From positions 2,170,001 through 2,234,000 of the forward strand of contig CAKKNE010000006.1 of the NCBI GenBank assembly GCA_918797485.1: a DNA stretch of 64,000 nt, read 5' to 3'. The stretch is from Pelagomonas calceolata (lineage: Eukaryota > Sar > Pelagophyceae > Pelagomonadales > Pelagomonadaceae). The position numbers and the translations under genes are program-made. A model generated the notes under the pieces. That model ran no database searches. It was not told the origin of the DNA and saw only the letters and a list, made by a program, of their open reading frames with translations. Positions within the stretch are counted from its first letter, which is position 1. Each line of letters starts with the position of its first letter. Below are positions 46,158 through 55,412 of this stretch, in pieces.

Positions 46158-47873
46158 ATGGAGCCCGACGAGTTAGAGCCGCCGCTCCCGCCGCCGCCGC
46201 CGCCCCAGCCAATCATCGAGGAAGAGGAAGGCGAGCGCATGTGCCGCTACTGCTTTGATGGAGAAGAGGAGGGCGAGCTCATAGCGCCCTGCGCCTGTAA
46301 GGGTGGCCAGCGCTGGGTCCACCTCGAATGCCTCCGAAGGTGGCAGCGCATGGTTTTAGTGAGTCAACCGACCCACCCCATGTTCCACGGCGACGACCTA
46401 CGACAGCAGACCTGCAACGTGTGCAAGCAGCCTTATACTTGTGAACCGCCCACGAGGCACGACCTCATGAGAAGTTTTACGGGGGTCGAAATTGCGTCCC
46501 TCGTCGACGTCGGTTGTATCATCGCGGCGGGCGAAGAGTTCTCGAGGGAGCTGGAAGAGCAGTTGGATGGCATGCCTCCTTATCTAAGGCATGCGTCCAG
46601 TTACGAGCACTGGTGTCGCTCGGCTTATGTGATTACTGGTGTCCAGGACGATGATGGTTTATATGAATTAACGTTGGACACGGAAAGATCTCTCGAGAGG
46701 TTACGGGAAGCTCTTGGTGCAGATGGTGCTACGGTGTCCTTGCGAGGCAAGCGGTTACGGGCGACGGCTCGTGGTTCCCTGGAGGGCGCCGAGGACATCG
46801 GCGAAGCGCTGGCAGCTCTAGAAGCGCCGGCGACCGTCGTATTGATAGAAGTGAACGCCGATGGGTCACCTACCCCAAGATCTTGCGGCGACGACCACGT
46901 CGCCGCGGTGAACGTGTGTCGGCCTCTACCGGAGGACTGGGACAATCCGCGGAGTAGAGCGGCCGTCGCGACCGCACTCGATTCTATTTCCACGAAGTTC
47001 GGCGCCGAATGGCGCGAAGAATGCGACAAAGTTCGACTAGTACATCATGTGGGCGGGCCGTGTGATGCGAGGAGTATCGTGAGGTGCTTCGTGCTTGGGA
47101 CGGGCGGGGCGCGGGGCTACTCCATCGTCGAATCCTTACCGGACGCGATGCTTTTGGCGGCGCGCCTGGCGAAGAAGGCCTCTGAAAATCGCGACCTGAG
47201 TCAGGGCATCGGCCCCGGCGCGCGCGTGCGCCTCCAGAACCTAGCCACGGCGACGGAGCTCAACGGTGTTTTAGGTGTGGTACTAGACACAGCCCGGGGC
47301 GACCGCTGGAAGGTGGCCTTAGCTTCCGAAGATGGCACGTCTAGAATTGTTACTTGTAGACCAGAAACACTTATCCCAGAAACCTCCTCCTTGTACGGCC
47401 ATCCGCCGACACCGATCGAACAGAACGAGTCGTCGGACGACGACGAGTCCATGGACGGCGGCATCGAGGCCGCGCCGCCGGCCGAGCACGGCGCGCCCAT
47501 CACTTCGGACGCGACGCCGGCGACGGGCACGGTCCTGTGCTTCTGGGGCGACGCGCGCTGGTCGCGGACTCAATTACTGGGGGAGATCGCGCGGGGGCAC
47601 TGGGGCATGTGCCGCGCCTACGCGCGCGACGTCCACGCCGCGCCGGACCAGCGACGGAGCGGGCTCGAGGACCGGCTGGTCTTCGCTCCTGTCACGGCGA
47701 TGACCGAGGAGAGCATCGTGCGCGCGCGGACGCAGATGCGGCCGCTGCGCGAGCAGGCGCGCCTGGCGGCTCAGGGAGAAGAGGGTGCCGCCGAGGACGC
47801 GGCGTCGCCGCGGCGCGCGTCGGACGCGTCGAACGAGCCGCCGCCGCCGCCCTCGCCGATGGGCTCGCCCTGA
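46158..47873 (+). CDS. RING-CH finger protein with UPF0301/YqgE-like C-terminal region
   Basis: The 571-residue protein has an acidic/Pro-rich start and then a complete RING-CH (C4HC3) finger: CRYCFDGEEEGELIAPCAC, HLECL, CNVCKQPY. Such fingers bind E2 ubiquitin enzymes. There is no membrane span after it, unlike MARCH ligases. Further on, CRPLPEDWDNPRSRAAV and VRLVHHVGGPCDARSIV then GYSIVES, and near the end VLCFWGDARWSRTQLLGEIA, resemble the two halves of the bacterial UPF0301/YqgE fold (including its GxxGWxxxQLxxEL-type segment). The C-terminus is low complexity. The UPF0301 call is by eye and tentative; the RING-CH call is firm. Confidence 0.8.
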   Translation: MEPDELEPPLPPPPPPQPIIEEEEGERMCRYCFDGEEEGELIAPCACKGGQRWVHLECLRRWQRMVLVSQPTHPMFHGDDLRQQTCNVCKQPYTCEPPTRHDLMRSFTGVEIASLVDVGCIIAAGEEFSRELEEQLDGMPPYLRHASSYEHWCRSAYVITGVQDDDGLYELTLDTERSLERLREALGADGATVSLRGKRLRATARGSLEGAEDIGEALAALEAPATVVLIEVNADGSPTPRSCGDDHVAAVNVCRPLPEDWDNPRSRAAVATALDSISTKFGAEWREECDKVRLVHHVGGPCDARSIVRCFVLGTGGARGYSIVESLPDAMLLAARLAKKASENRDLSQGIGPGARVRLQNLATATELNGVLGVVLDTARGDRWKVALASEDGTSRIVTCRPETLIPETSSLYGHPPTPIEQNESSDDDESMDGGIEAAPPAEHGAPITSDATPATGTVLCFWGDARWSRTQLLGEIARGHWGMCRAYARDVHAAPDQRRSGLEDRLVFAPVTAMTEESIVRARTQMRPLREQARLAAQGEEGAAEDAASPRRASDASNEPPPPPSPMGSP

Positions 47874-48209
47874 TAGTCCCTTCCCTTGCTTGTTAACCCC
47901 CGAAGTAAGTCACATACTACTCCTCGGCTCGTGTGCTGCCGCGCGCCGGCGGGAAATGAGAGCGAGCACCCGGGGGCGACGGCGTATGAGGGCTGGGGAC
48001 GGTCGCGAATGCGGTCGCGTCGGCTCCGCGCTAGGTGGCCTAGCCGAAGCAAAGCAAAAGAAGTTCATTTTCCGAGAGCTGTGTTGTGAGACATCCAGGG
48101 CAGGATGTGTATGGATACACCCGTCAGGCGTCGTGCGGGGCCGTTGCGAAGGGCAGCAAACGAAGGGCTGGCCGATAAAAAGCCGCCAAGCGCACACATA
48201 TTAACCAAG
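47874..48209 (+). other. Intergenic region before small basic protein gene
   Basis: This 336-bp stretch carries an open frame continuing upstream from 48210 to 48105 that looks like leader. ATGGCTGCCCC overlaps the chosen start. No element or RNA gene was recognised. Confidence 0.35.
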
Positions 48210-48932
48210 ATGGCTGCCCCGCGGCAGCCGTTGCGGCCGCGCAACGTCGACGACGCGGCGCGGCCGCCCCTGAAGCCGCGCGGCGTGGACACGACGCCCC
48301 AAAAGCTGCGCGCACGACACGAGACGGATGATGAGCGGCTGCGCGACGCGGACGACGACAAGACTGATGAGAGGCTCCCCCAGAAACGGATCAGGCTCCT
48401 CCCCAAGAAACGTATCAGGATGCTGCCCGCGCGCGACGAAAAGTGGACCGCGCCTTTACATTCGCCGGAACGCGACCGCCCGCCGGACCTCGACGCGAGC
48501 ATGGACGGCAGCATCGTCATGGCCCTCGCGACGCCAACACAAAGCTCACCGGTCGTGGAGGAGGCGCCGACGGAGCCGCCGCCGGCGTCGATGGGCGCCG
48601 TGGCCAAGCTCGGCTCCCTGGCCGCGCTGGCAAAAGTTCTGAGGAAGCCCTTCGACGCGGCCACTCAACATGTTTTCGACCTCTATAATAGGACGTGGCG
48701 CGACTTCGACGCGAGCGGTCGGGCGCCGCCGGCGAAACCCGGCGCCGAGCTATCGGAGGACGAGGTTAGAAGGTTACGCGGCGGCCTCGCGGTGCCCATC
48801 GTCGATGCGCCGGTATCGGCCGTAAAGCCGCCGCCGGCGCCGCCGCGCAAGTTCCGCCTGAAGAGTCTGTTGAAAGTCTTCCGGTGGAAGAAGTCGTCGC
48901 GCATCGCGCCGGCACCCGCGCCTAACACCTAG
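48210..48932 (+). CDS. Hypothetical basic, Pro-rich protein
   Basis: The protein is 240 residues from the ATG at 48210 (MAAPRQPLRPRN); an earlier ATG at 48105 adds 35 unlikely residues. It is mostly disordered, with a short tandem basic repeat (LPQKRIRLLPKKRIRML). A helical block (SMGAVAKLGSLAALAKVLRK, followed by HVFDLYNRTWRDFDASGR) and a basic C-terminus (RKFRLKSLLKVFRWKKSSR) complete it. The paired amphipathic basic helices could bind membrane or nucleic acid. No family was recognised. It is convergent with the kelch gene, 5 bp apart. Confidence 0.6.
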   Translation: MAAPRQPLRPRNVDDAARPPLKPRGVDTTPQKLRARHETDDERLRDADDDKTDERLPQKRIRLLPKKRIRMLPARDEKWTAPLHSPERDRPPDLDASMDGSIVMALATPTQSSPVVEEAPTEPPPASMGAVAKLGSLAALAKVLRKPFDAATQHVFDLYNRTWRDFDASGRAPPAKPGAELSEDEVRRLRGGLAVPIVDAPVSAVKPPPAPPRKFRLKSLLKVFRWKKSSRIAPAPAPNT

Positions 48933-48937
48933 TAGTA

Positions 48938-51900
48938 TCACCTCCTTAGCCACGCGATACTCAAAATCAAAACCCACCAAGTAGATGGACGCCCGCGACA
49001 CGCGGCACAATAGGCCCATAAAAACGAACAGTCCTCGCCGCCCCAGCGCTGGTACGGCCGCCAGTTCTGGTAGGGCGAGTAGATCATCTCGCACGTGCAC
49101 AATCCTGTCGTATGATTGCAGAGACCATTCGGATAGCTACAGTTGTTCAGGCACACTTGGTACTGGCAATGTTTCCCATAGTACCCCGGGTCGCAAATAC
49201 ACCGAGACACGGGAAACTCCACGGAGCAGTGGCCTCGATGCGAACAGTTGTGGTCGCAGTCTCGTATGCTACAATCATCATTGATGAAGGGCGGCGCGCA
49301 CTGGCACGTCCCGAACCCATCACAAATGCCATTCGACTCGCCAAAACTTCCATCTTGCCGGTGCGACGCGAAGGTACACGGCACGCGAGGCACGTCGACT
49401 TGATATTTATCATGCTCAGTATGATTGTACCCGGCCTGGCAGCAGTGCTGGCAGACCTGTTCGTTCGTGTCCTGGTCGACGTAACAAAAATCACCGGGAC
49501 AGCTGATGTTCGAACAGTCCGCCCCATAATAACCGCGGTGGCACTGGCAGAAACCGTAACTACAATTACCTTGATTGTTGCAGTTGTTCGGACAATCATG
49601 CACACCCAACCGCCACATGTCATCGAGCACGACGGATGGGAAGGTGTGGTCCGTGGTCTGTTTCTGCTCGACGCCATAACCGACCCCACCGAACATGTAG
49701 ATCTCGCCTAAGGCTCGCGTATTCGTCGTCCACCGGCCCAGATGCGGCACCAGAATAGCAGCATGGTCAGACCTTTGGTTAGGTCTCAGGTACTGGAGAC
49801 CCGTATCTAAAATCAGAGAAGCATTGGAAGGACACTCGAATCTGTCAGGAAACTTCTGCCTTTCCCCGGGATACAAGCCCGGTTCGTTCGGGTGCACCCC
49901 AAAGCACGTATCTCGACAGCCGTCCCAGCCCGGCGCCCGTCTCCTTTTTTGCGGTATTAATACGGACCCATTCGCTCGTCCGTTCAACCCATCCGGCGCT
50001 TTAGGGTGCCACCCCAGCGTGCCACCCCTTGTAGCATCTCCATACACAGAAGTACACCTTCTATAATACACGCCTCGATAGGCCTCGAAGTCCTGCCTGA
50101 ACTTCTTACCATTTTTAATCTCGGGAAGAGATTTGTTGTACGATACGGTGTAATTCTCGAGAAAGGCCACGTCTCGACTGAGATCTTGCGACCAGAAGCT
50201 ACACTCCCTATCGTCAAATTGTTTAGTACCGCAATCCCTACGCCGAAAGTGGTCCTTGAGCCAGTCCTCGTCCCAATACCTAGGTCCGGTGACCCACTGG
50301 TTCGGTCCTGTTGCGGCATACTTGACGATGGGGTCCCCGAACTTCGGCTTATCTACCTGTGGGTCGGGCCTGGGCCCGTCCTTGTCGACGATGCCGTAGA
50401 AGGGAAAGGCCGAAAACTCGATATATTTCGACTTCTTGATGCACGTCGACGACGCCTCATGAAAGCTACAATCACCATCTACTCTACACGACATCATCCT
50501 GTCATGTGAACAAACGGCCATATTTAACAAATGGACCATCTTCGTGTTGTTCGGGTCGAGCGACCACCAGTCGAAGCCCGCACAGCCCTCGTCCGCCTCG
50601 GACGCGCACGCGGCGGCCCCTCCCACTAACTGCGCCGGGGCCACGGACGTCCCGACTAATGGGGGAGAGTCCTTCTTCGTCGAGTCGACGGCCATGTCCG
50701 TCTTCGAGACGACGACCACATGGATCGTGTCGTACAAATCACTCAGGTCGTGGCGCTGCGCCTGGACGAGGCCGTCCGGTCGGACCGGTCGCGCGTAATC
50801 GAGCAAAAAGCAACTCGAGTTCGCAATAATTTCGTCGTCGTCCGTGCAGCCCGGCGGCCACAGCGGGTGGACCTGTTGTCTTTTTTCCAACCATCGTGTC
50901 TTTCGGGTATCAAACAACCACGTATCATCGAAGTGGTGCGACCCGTTGTACCCGCCAAAAACTATCAACATGGGGCCGAAGCACGCCCCATCATCATCGA
51001 CAGAAGATCGGCAGTAGCCCATGTCCAGGACCATGCTCATGTCCGTGCGCGGGGCCGGTACGTCACTGCTAAGTGGTACGAGCAGGGTCCAATACCCTGT
51101 GGTTAGGTTGTAGACCCACAAATCATTCAAGTAGTAGGGATAGTCGGGAAAGGGAATGAAGCCCTTCGCGTTCGGCTTCGCCGCCGCGCCCCATCCACTG
51201 CCGGGACCATCCGTGGACAGGTAGGGGAAAAAAGTAGTGTAGCCGCCGAACACATAAACTCCGCCGTTTTTGGCGTCCAAAGCTGACGTATGCCCTGCGC
51301 GCGCCGTGGGCCACTCGACCTCGCAGTTCTGGTCGTCGCGGCCTTCCCACGTCGCGCCCGGCTCGTCGACGCACGTCGCTTTGCCCGTATAATTCCGCCA
51401 GAGCCCTAGTCCTGCACTGCTTGTAGGCATCGGTTCATCTGGATTCAATAACCTTTTATTGTAGACCCAGAGGTCGTCCATGTAGCCCCCGTCCGGTAAC
51501 TCCTCATTCGACCGCCATCTATTATCCTCACTATTGTCGCGCGCAAAGCCGTGCCACAGCCGAAAACCGCCAAAGATGTAGAACCGCCCACATTCAATTT
51601 CATCTTGATTTTGTTCTTCGAGTGCCTTCGGGCAGGGGTACCTTTGGCCATCACTGACAAGTGAAAACCGCCACCGCTTGCCCGGCGCGTCGCCAAACGC
51701 GAACTTCCCCACCTCGTAGATCTCCATCCACGTGTTGTCGCGCACGTCAAAGGCCCACAGATCATCACAATAATCCTCGCATCTTTGGGAAAAGCCGCCG
51801 TACACGAGCATCGTACTATCATCAAACATGGAAGCACCATGCCTCCACCTCTCCGAAGGGTGCGTGCACACTTCGCGCCCGAGCACATACCTACAACCGC

Positions 51901-52597
51901 CCCGCCGCGCCCCATAATCTAATTCCTTCCAGGCCTGGTCCTCGCACGGCAAGTCGCTCCCGAGGCACGCCCACGATTTCGCATTCTGGTTGTCGTCCGT
52001 GGCGGGGCACGGCCCGGTGCCCGACGAGGCATCGTAGTTTGCGGTGGAGCCGAAGGTCACTTCCTCACACTTCTTGAAGGGCGTTTCCTCGCAGTCATCA
52101 TCAGAAGTGCATCGGTCGCCGTTAAAGACGCCCCCGCAGAACTGGGCCTGTTCGCCTTGGGCCGTCGTGCCTTCCCGATAACAGTCCAATTCATAGGCCC
52201 ACACATCATTAAAGTACAATCCGACATTTATGGGATTTTTGCAGACCTGTTCGCCCGTGTCCGGGTCCGTCGTGCACATCTCCGTTTTTATTGGAGATTT
52301 ATCATAGCTCACGAAGTCGATGGTCCCTGAACTAATCTTGATCTCGTAGGTCTTGGGCACGTGCTGCTTGAAGATCTCGTTCGACCGGCCGCCAAACAAC
52401 ACTATTTTCGTCGTGGCTTTCTCCGTCTCCGTCGCCGGCTTGTGGTGTAATACTAACGAGTGTCCTCTGCGCGCGCCCGGTCCTCTCTCTAACCCCCAGA
52501 GCTCCTTCCACTGCTGCGTCGCGTCGGCCTTGTACTCCCAGCGCTGCCAGGCGTTTGCCGTCGTGGCTACCGCGAGGAGCCTTGCGAGCAGCAGCAT
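48938..52597 (-). CDS. Secreted kelch-repeat and EGF-like protein
   Basis: The ATG at 52597 opens a clear signal peptide (MLLLARLLAVATTANAW); the frame stays open to 52801 but the extra 68 residues are not signal-like. The 1219-residue protein has kelch repeats in the first two thirds (RRGHSLVLHH...KIVLFGGRS, MLVYGGFSQ, FYIFGGFRLWHGF, VYVFGGYTTFFPY, LIVFGGYNGS) forming a probable propeller, with Cys-rich insertions. The C-terminal third has tenascin/EGF-like repeats (CPNNCNNQGNCSYGFCQCHR, CDHNCSHRGHCSVEF and others). It ends hydrophobic (WWVLILSIAWL). The layout recalls attractin-like surface proteins. Confidence 0.88.
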   Translation of the reverse strand: MLLLARLLAVATTANAWQRWEYKADATQQWKELWGLERGPGARRGHSLVLHHKPATETEKATTKIVLFGGRSNEIFKQHVPKTYEIKISSGTIDFVSYDKSPIKTEMCTTDPDTGEQVCKNPINVGLYFNDVWAYELDCYREGTTAQGEQAQFCGGVFNGDRCTSDDDCEETPFKKCEEVTFGSTANYDASSGTGPCPATDDNQNAKSWACLGSDLPCEDQAWKELDYGARRGGCRYVLGREVCTHPSERWRHGASMFDDSTMLVYGGFSQRCEDYCDDLWAFDVRDNTWMEIYEVGKFAFGDAPGKRWRFSLVSDGQRYPCPKALEEQNQDEIECGRFYIFGGFRLWHGFARDNSEDNRWRSNEELPDGGYMDDLWVYNKRLLNPDEPMPTSSAGLGLWRNYTGKATCVDEPGATWEGRDDQNCEVEWPTARAGHTSALDAKNGGVYVFGGYTTFFPYLSTDGPGSGWGAAAKPNAKGFIPFPDYPYYLNDLWVYNLTTGYWTLLVPLSSDVPAPRTDMSMVLDMGYCRSSVDDDGACFGPMLIVFGGYNGSHHFDDTWLFDTRKTRWLEKRQQVHPLWPPGCTDDDEIIANSSCFLLDYARPVRPDGLVQAQRHDLSDLYDTIHVVVVSKTDMAVDSTKKDSPPLVGTSVAPAQLVGGAAACASEADEGCAGFDWWSLDPNNTKMVHLLNMAVCSHDRMMSCRVDGDCSFHEASSTCIKKSKYIEFSAFPFYGIVDKDGPRPDPQVDKPKFGDPIVKYAATGPNQWVTGPRYWDEDWLKDHFRRRDCGTKQFDDRECSFWSQDLSRDVAFLENYTVSYNKSLPEIKNGKKFRQDFEAYRGVYYRRCTSVYGDATRGGTLGWHPKAPDGLNGRANGSVLIPQKRRRAPGWDGCRDTCFGVHPNEPGLYPGERQKFPDRFECPSNASLILDTGLQYLRPNQRSDHAAILVPHLGRWTTNTRALGEIYMFGGVGYGVEQKQTTDHTFPSVVLDDMWRLGVHDCPNNCNNQGNCSYGFCQCHRGYYGADCSNISCPGDFCYVDQDTNEQVCQHCCQAGYNHTEHDKYQVDVPRVPCTFASHRQDGSFGESNGICDGFGTCQCAPPFINDDCSIRDCDHNCSHRGHCSVEFPVSRCICDPGYYGKHCQYQVCLNNCSYPNGLCNHTTGLCTCEMIYSPYQNWRPYQRWGGEDCSFLWAYCAACRGRPSTWWVLILSIAWLRR

Positions 52598-52882
52598 CTC
52601 TCCTCTATGCTCCTCTGTTGCCCGTCGACGAAGGAGGTCTCGCGGGACGCCTTGTGTCTCTATTGGTAGCGCCTTGGGCGGCTGGTTTTGCGCAGAGCTT
52701 GGGCTGCCCGGCGGGCGCGCGGGGGCGGCGCCGCCGGCGGAACGCGCAGCCGAGCACGCGTCTGGCCGCGGGAGCCCGCGTACGCGTCCTTTACGGCCCA
52801 CAGCGCACCACCAGCGGAATTGCGGGCTAGAGTCTTACGGGCCGCTAGGTCCGCACGGCTGCCCCTCCTCACTGTTTCGACC
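52598..52882. promoter_or_regulatory. Bidirectional promoter, kelch/EGF and WW genes, with CTAG element
   Basis: 285 bp separate the divergent starts. A CTAG element at 52827-52850 (GCTAGAGTCTTACGGGCCG then CTAGG) points to the WW gene, 56 bp before its ATG. GGGCTGCCC lies at 52702 and GGCTGCCCC at 52858. Confidence 0.55.
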
Positions 52883-53590
52883 ATGCCCTCCATCAGCCAG
52901 CGCATGGCCCAGAGCGAGGGCCGCCCGATTTCAACAAGACGGCCCTCCTCAACAACGGCGCCCGACGCGCCGCCGACGAGCCGCCAGCCCTTCGTGCCCA
53001 CCACCGACGCCGGCGCCTGGGGCGGCTTCCTCGACGCGCAGGCGCACAAGCCGGGCGGGACGGCGCGGCGCCAGAAGCACGCTCCCCAACCGCCGCCGCC
53101 GCCGCCGCCGCCGCCTCCCTCAAAAAAGTGGGACCGCTACGTCGACGCCGCAAGTGGCAAGCCCTACTGGCACGACGCTCATTCGGGAGAGACGACCTGG
53201 GACGAGCCCGTGACGCCACCGCCGCCGCCGCCGCCGCCAAGAGAGCGCTGGGTCGAGTTGTATGACGACGCGAGCGAGCGCCCGTACTACCACGACCCGG
53301 CCTCCGGTAGCGTTCGATGGGACGAGCCCGAGACGATTGACGAGCACGGGTCGGCGCTCTTCGCTCTCTCAGGCAAGGCCGTGCCGCCGCCTCCATCAGA
53401 AGAGGCGGAGGAGGCGCCGCCCGCGCGGACGCTCCGCCGGCCGTCGAACCCGTGGCAGAAGAAACCGGCCGCGCCGGTGGTCGACTCATCGAGCGAGTCG
53501 GAGGCAGCCGATGATACGGACCTCGCGGCGCGCGTGGCGGCGCTGGAGAAGACGGTCGCGGCGCTCGTGCGGCGCCTGGCGCGTTCTTGA
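52883..53590 (+). CDS. Tandem WW-domain protein
   Basis: The protein is 235 residues from the ATG at 52883 (MPSISQRMAQSEG). Two WW domains, each with both Trp and the central aromatic pair, are present: KWDRYVDAASGKPYWHDAHS ending TTWDEP, and RWVELYDDASERPYYHDPAS ending VRWDEP. Polyproline runs precede each domain and could bind them in cis or attract other WW/SH3 proteins. The C-terminus is an acidic Ser stretch and a short leucine-rich helix (LAARVAALEKTVAALVRRL) that may dimerise. FBP11/Prp40-like splicing factors have this tandem layout, but FF domains are missing. Confidence 0.85.
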   Translation: MPSISQRMAQSEGRPISTRRPSSTTAPDAPPTSRQPFVPTTDAGAWGGFLDAQAHKPGGTARRQKHAPQPPPPPPPPPPSKKWDRYVDAASGKPYWHDAHSGETTWDEPVTPPPPPPPPRERWVELYDDASERPYYHDPASGSVRWDEPETIDEHGSALFALSGKAVPPPPSEEAEEAPPARTLRRPSNPWQKKPAAPVVDSSSESEAADDTDLAARVAALEKTVAALVRRLARS

Positions 53591-53875
53591 CCCCCGTGGC
53601 CCCTTCAGCTGAGTAAGTGGGTAGCTGTTACTTGGATTTTGGGAGCGCTAGCACCTTTCAGCTGATGCAACAAAACCCGTACAAGCTGCAGAGCGCCTGT
53701 CCAGGTCTGCAGCCTGTGCTACAGGACAAGCGGAGCAGTAAGAAGTTGCATTCGTTCAGGTCATCATACGTGCGCATTCGTTCCGTTTGAGTTAGGCGCC
53801 TGTTAGCTGTATAATCGATCGTGCACACCGGAGAGCACTCTCCCAAACGCCATCCGTGCGACATTGCGAGAACGC
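53591..53875 (+). other. Intergenic region before Lin0512 gene
   Basis: 285 bp with TTCAGCTGA at 53606 and 53658 (short direct repeat) and GCTAGCACC at 53647 without a partner half of the CTAG element. Confidence 0.35.
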
Positions 53876-54670
53876 ATGGCTCGACACGTCGTCGCCGCGG
53901 CCCTCTGCTTCGCCGCTGCATGGGCATTGCTGCATAACCAACGCACACGCAACCTACCACTGGCCATCGCCGCGAAAAAGACGGTCTGGACCTTCGACGA
54001 GGCGCGCGACTACGCGCGGTCTTTCGGCTTCGGCTCCAAGGACGAGTACGTCGAGTACCGCTGCCCCGGCGCGTATGCGCTACCTCGAAACCCGGTCGAG
54101 GCGTTTGGTGAGCGCTGGACGTCATGGGAGGACTACCTCGGGCTTCGTACAGGTGTCGATGATGCGGAAGTCGTGACGCGGCCGGGCTTCGAGCAGGTGC
54201 TGTTCGTCGAGATGGGCTGGGGCGCCGACCAGCACGGCCAGAACGCGACCAAGGCGTGCGTCCGCGCGGCTCGGAATGCTATCGAGTTTAACAGCATCCC
54301 GTCGATCCGCGCGGAGCCGGCGTCCTCGACTCGTCGACGCCGTCGCGCGCGTCGCGTCGATAGCGTCGGGGGGGGGGGACGCCGTCGCCGCGTGTTGCGT
54401 CGACGGCGCCACACTGACCATGCGAACGCAGGCGCGCTCGTGCCCAATGGCTACGAGGGCATGAAGCTGGCCGTGGACCTCGCCGTGCCGGAGGCGTACC
54501 ACGAACATATCGACGTCGACGCCGTCGGGGCGGTCTTCCCCTACGGCGCCGTCTCAATACGACTGCAGCCCGGCGGCGCGGAGTTCTCCTCGGGCATCGC
54601 GATCCCGGCCATGGGTGATAAAGGAGACGCGCTCGTCGTCGCGCTGTGCTGCGTGACCGTGGGCTACTGA
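53876..54670 (+). CDS. Lin0512-family protein with N-terminal extension, two exons
   Basis: Exon 1 is 53876-54308 and exon 2 is 54432-54670, giving 223 residues. An N-terminal hydrophobic signal or anchor (MARHVVAAALCFAAAWALL) precedes an algal motif (WTFDEARDYARSFGFGSKDE...ERWTSWEDYLG). From residue about 105 it matches the small bacterial Lin0512 family: FVEMGWGADQHGQNATKAC, then AIEFNSIPSIR spliced to ALVPNGYEGMKLAVDLAVPE, and a final GDKGDALVVALCCVTVGY. The intron is a multiple of three and lacks a stop, so an unspliced frame also exists but inserts an Arg-rich 41-residue segment foreign to the family. Biochemical function is unknown. Confidence 0.75.
   Translation: MARHVVAAALCFAAAWALLHNQRTRNLPLAIAAKKTVWTFDEARDYARSFGFGSKDEYVEYRCPGAYALPRNPVEAFGERWTSWEDYLGLRTGVDDAEVVTRPGFEQVLFVEMGWGADQHGQNATKACVRAARNAIEFNSIPSIRAEPASSTRRRRRARRVDSVGGGGRRRRVLRRRRHTDHANAGALVPNGYEGMKLAVDLAVPEAYHEHIDVDAVGAVFPYGAVSIRLQPGGAEFSSGIAIPAMGDKGDALVVALCCVTVGY
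54309..54431 (+). mobile_element. Introner-like GC-AG intron, 123 nt
   Basis: Donor GCGCGG and acceptor GAACGCAG. The border 8-mers GCGCGGAG and GCGCGCTC agree at 5 of 8. Right after the left 8-mer is CCGGCGTCCT, identical to the intron at 44690. GCGTCGCGTCGATAGCGT matches the core of the 18077 intron in inverted orientation with one change. A run of 11 G lies at 54368-54378, a likely sequencing or slippage trouble spot. Confidence 0.6.
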
Positions 54671-54826
54671 TGTCGCCTCGCCATTGGCTGCGGCGGTCGC
54701 GCTCGCACCACGAAAGGAGGCAAGATGGATCCGTCGCCCTCGACGCCATCGCCGTAATCTGTGTATGTCTGTCCCCGAACACGTGATAGAAAGAACACAT
54801 CCCTACGCGCCCCCTACGACGAAGCC

Positions 54827-55339
54827 CTAGCCGAGGACGATGCCCTCGTACTTCTGCTGGAACCACTGGACCGCCTGGTCCTTGGTGATGCGGTGCTTGA
54901 CGCCGACGCGCGCCTGGCGCGCCTTCCGCCGCGCGACGCGGAAGCCCGGCCGCTCCAGGCACACGTAGAAGTCCATGCCGTAGATGCCGGTCGTCGGGTC
55001 GTACTTGATGCCGAGGTCGATGTGCTCCGTCACGCCGAAGCCGAAGTTGCCCGTCGCGCTGAAGTTCTTGCGCTGGAGCTCGTACTCCTTCACCTTCAAA
55101 CCGCGCTCGAGAATCTCCGTCGCCTTCTCGCCGCGGACCGTCACGTGGACGGCGATCTTCTCGTTTCTTCGGATGGAGAAGCCGCGGCACGTGTACCGCG
55201 CCTTCGAGTAGACCGGCTCCTGGCCCGTGAGCTGCTCGAGCACGCGCGCCGCGCGCGTCAGTCGATCGCCCGACTCGCCCACACAACAATTGAGGATCAG
55301 CTTCGAGACCTTGATCTCGCGCATCTTGTTCTCCGCCAT
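54827..55339 (-). CDS. RPL11: 60S ribosomal protein L11 (uL5)
   Basis: The 170-residue protein has the eukaryotic length for uL5/L11. Signatures: [20 protein letters not shown], then [52 protein letters not shown] and [15 protein letters not shown]. It binds 5S rRNA on the large subunit's central protuberance. A (GA)n(CA)n tract lies within 75 bp upstream. Confidence 0.97.
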   Translation of the reverse strand: MAENKMREIKVSKLILNCCVGESGDRLTRAARVLEQLTGQEPVYSKARYTCRGFSIRRNEKIAVHVTVRGEKATEILERGLKVKEYELQRKNFSATGNFGFGVTEHIDLGIKYDPTTGIYGMDFYVCLERPGFRVARRKARQARVGVKHRITKDQAVQWFQQKYEGIVLG

Positions 55340-55386
55340 GGTTAAGGCTGGAGTCGCGACCTGTGCGTGCGTTGGTCTCGTCGTCG

Positions 55387-55412
55387 CTCTGTGTGTGTCT
55401 CTCTCTCTCTCG
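55387..55412 (-). repeat. (GA)n(CA)n dinucleotide tract in RPL11 promoter/leader
   Basis: The plus strand reads TGTGTGTGTCTCTCTCTCTC; on the RPL11 strand this is a purine-rich GA/CA run 48-73 bp before the ATG. Confidence 0.75.

Noticed and set aside
53641-53670. GCTAGCACC near 53647 as another CTAG element
   Set aside because: Only one CTAG half is present at the expected spacing.
53950-54120. Phage-integrase-like motif in the Lin0512 gene N-terminus
   Set aside because: Only one short repeat module is present and no catalytic Arg-His-Arg-Tyr set; treated as an algal accessory motif.
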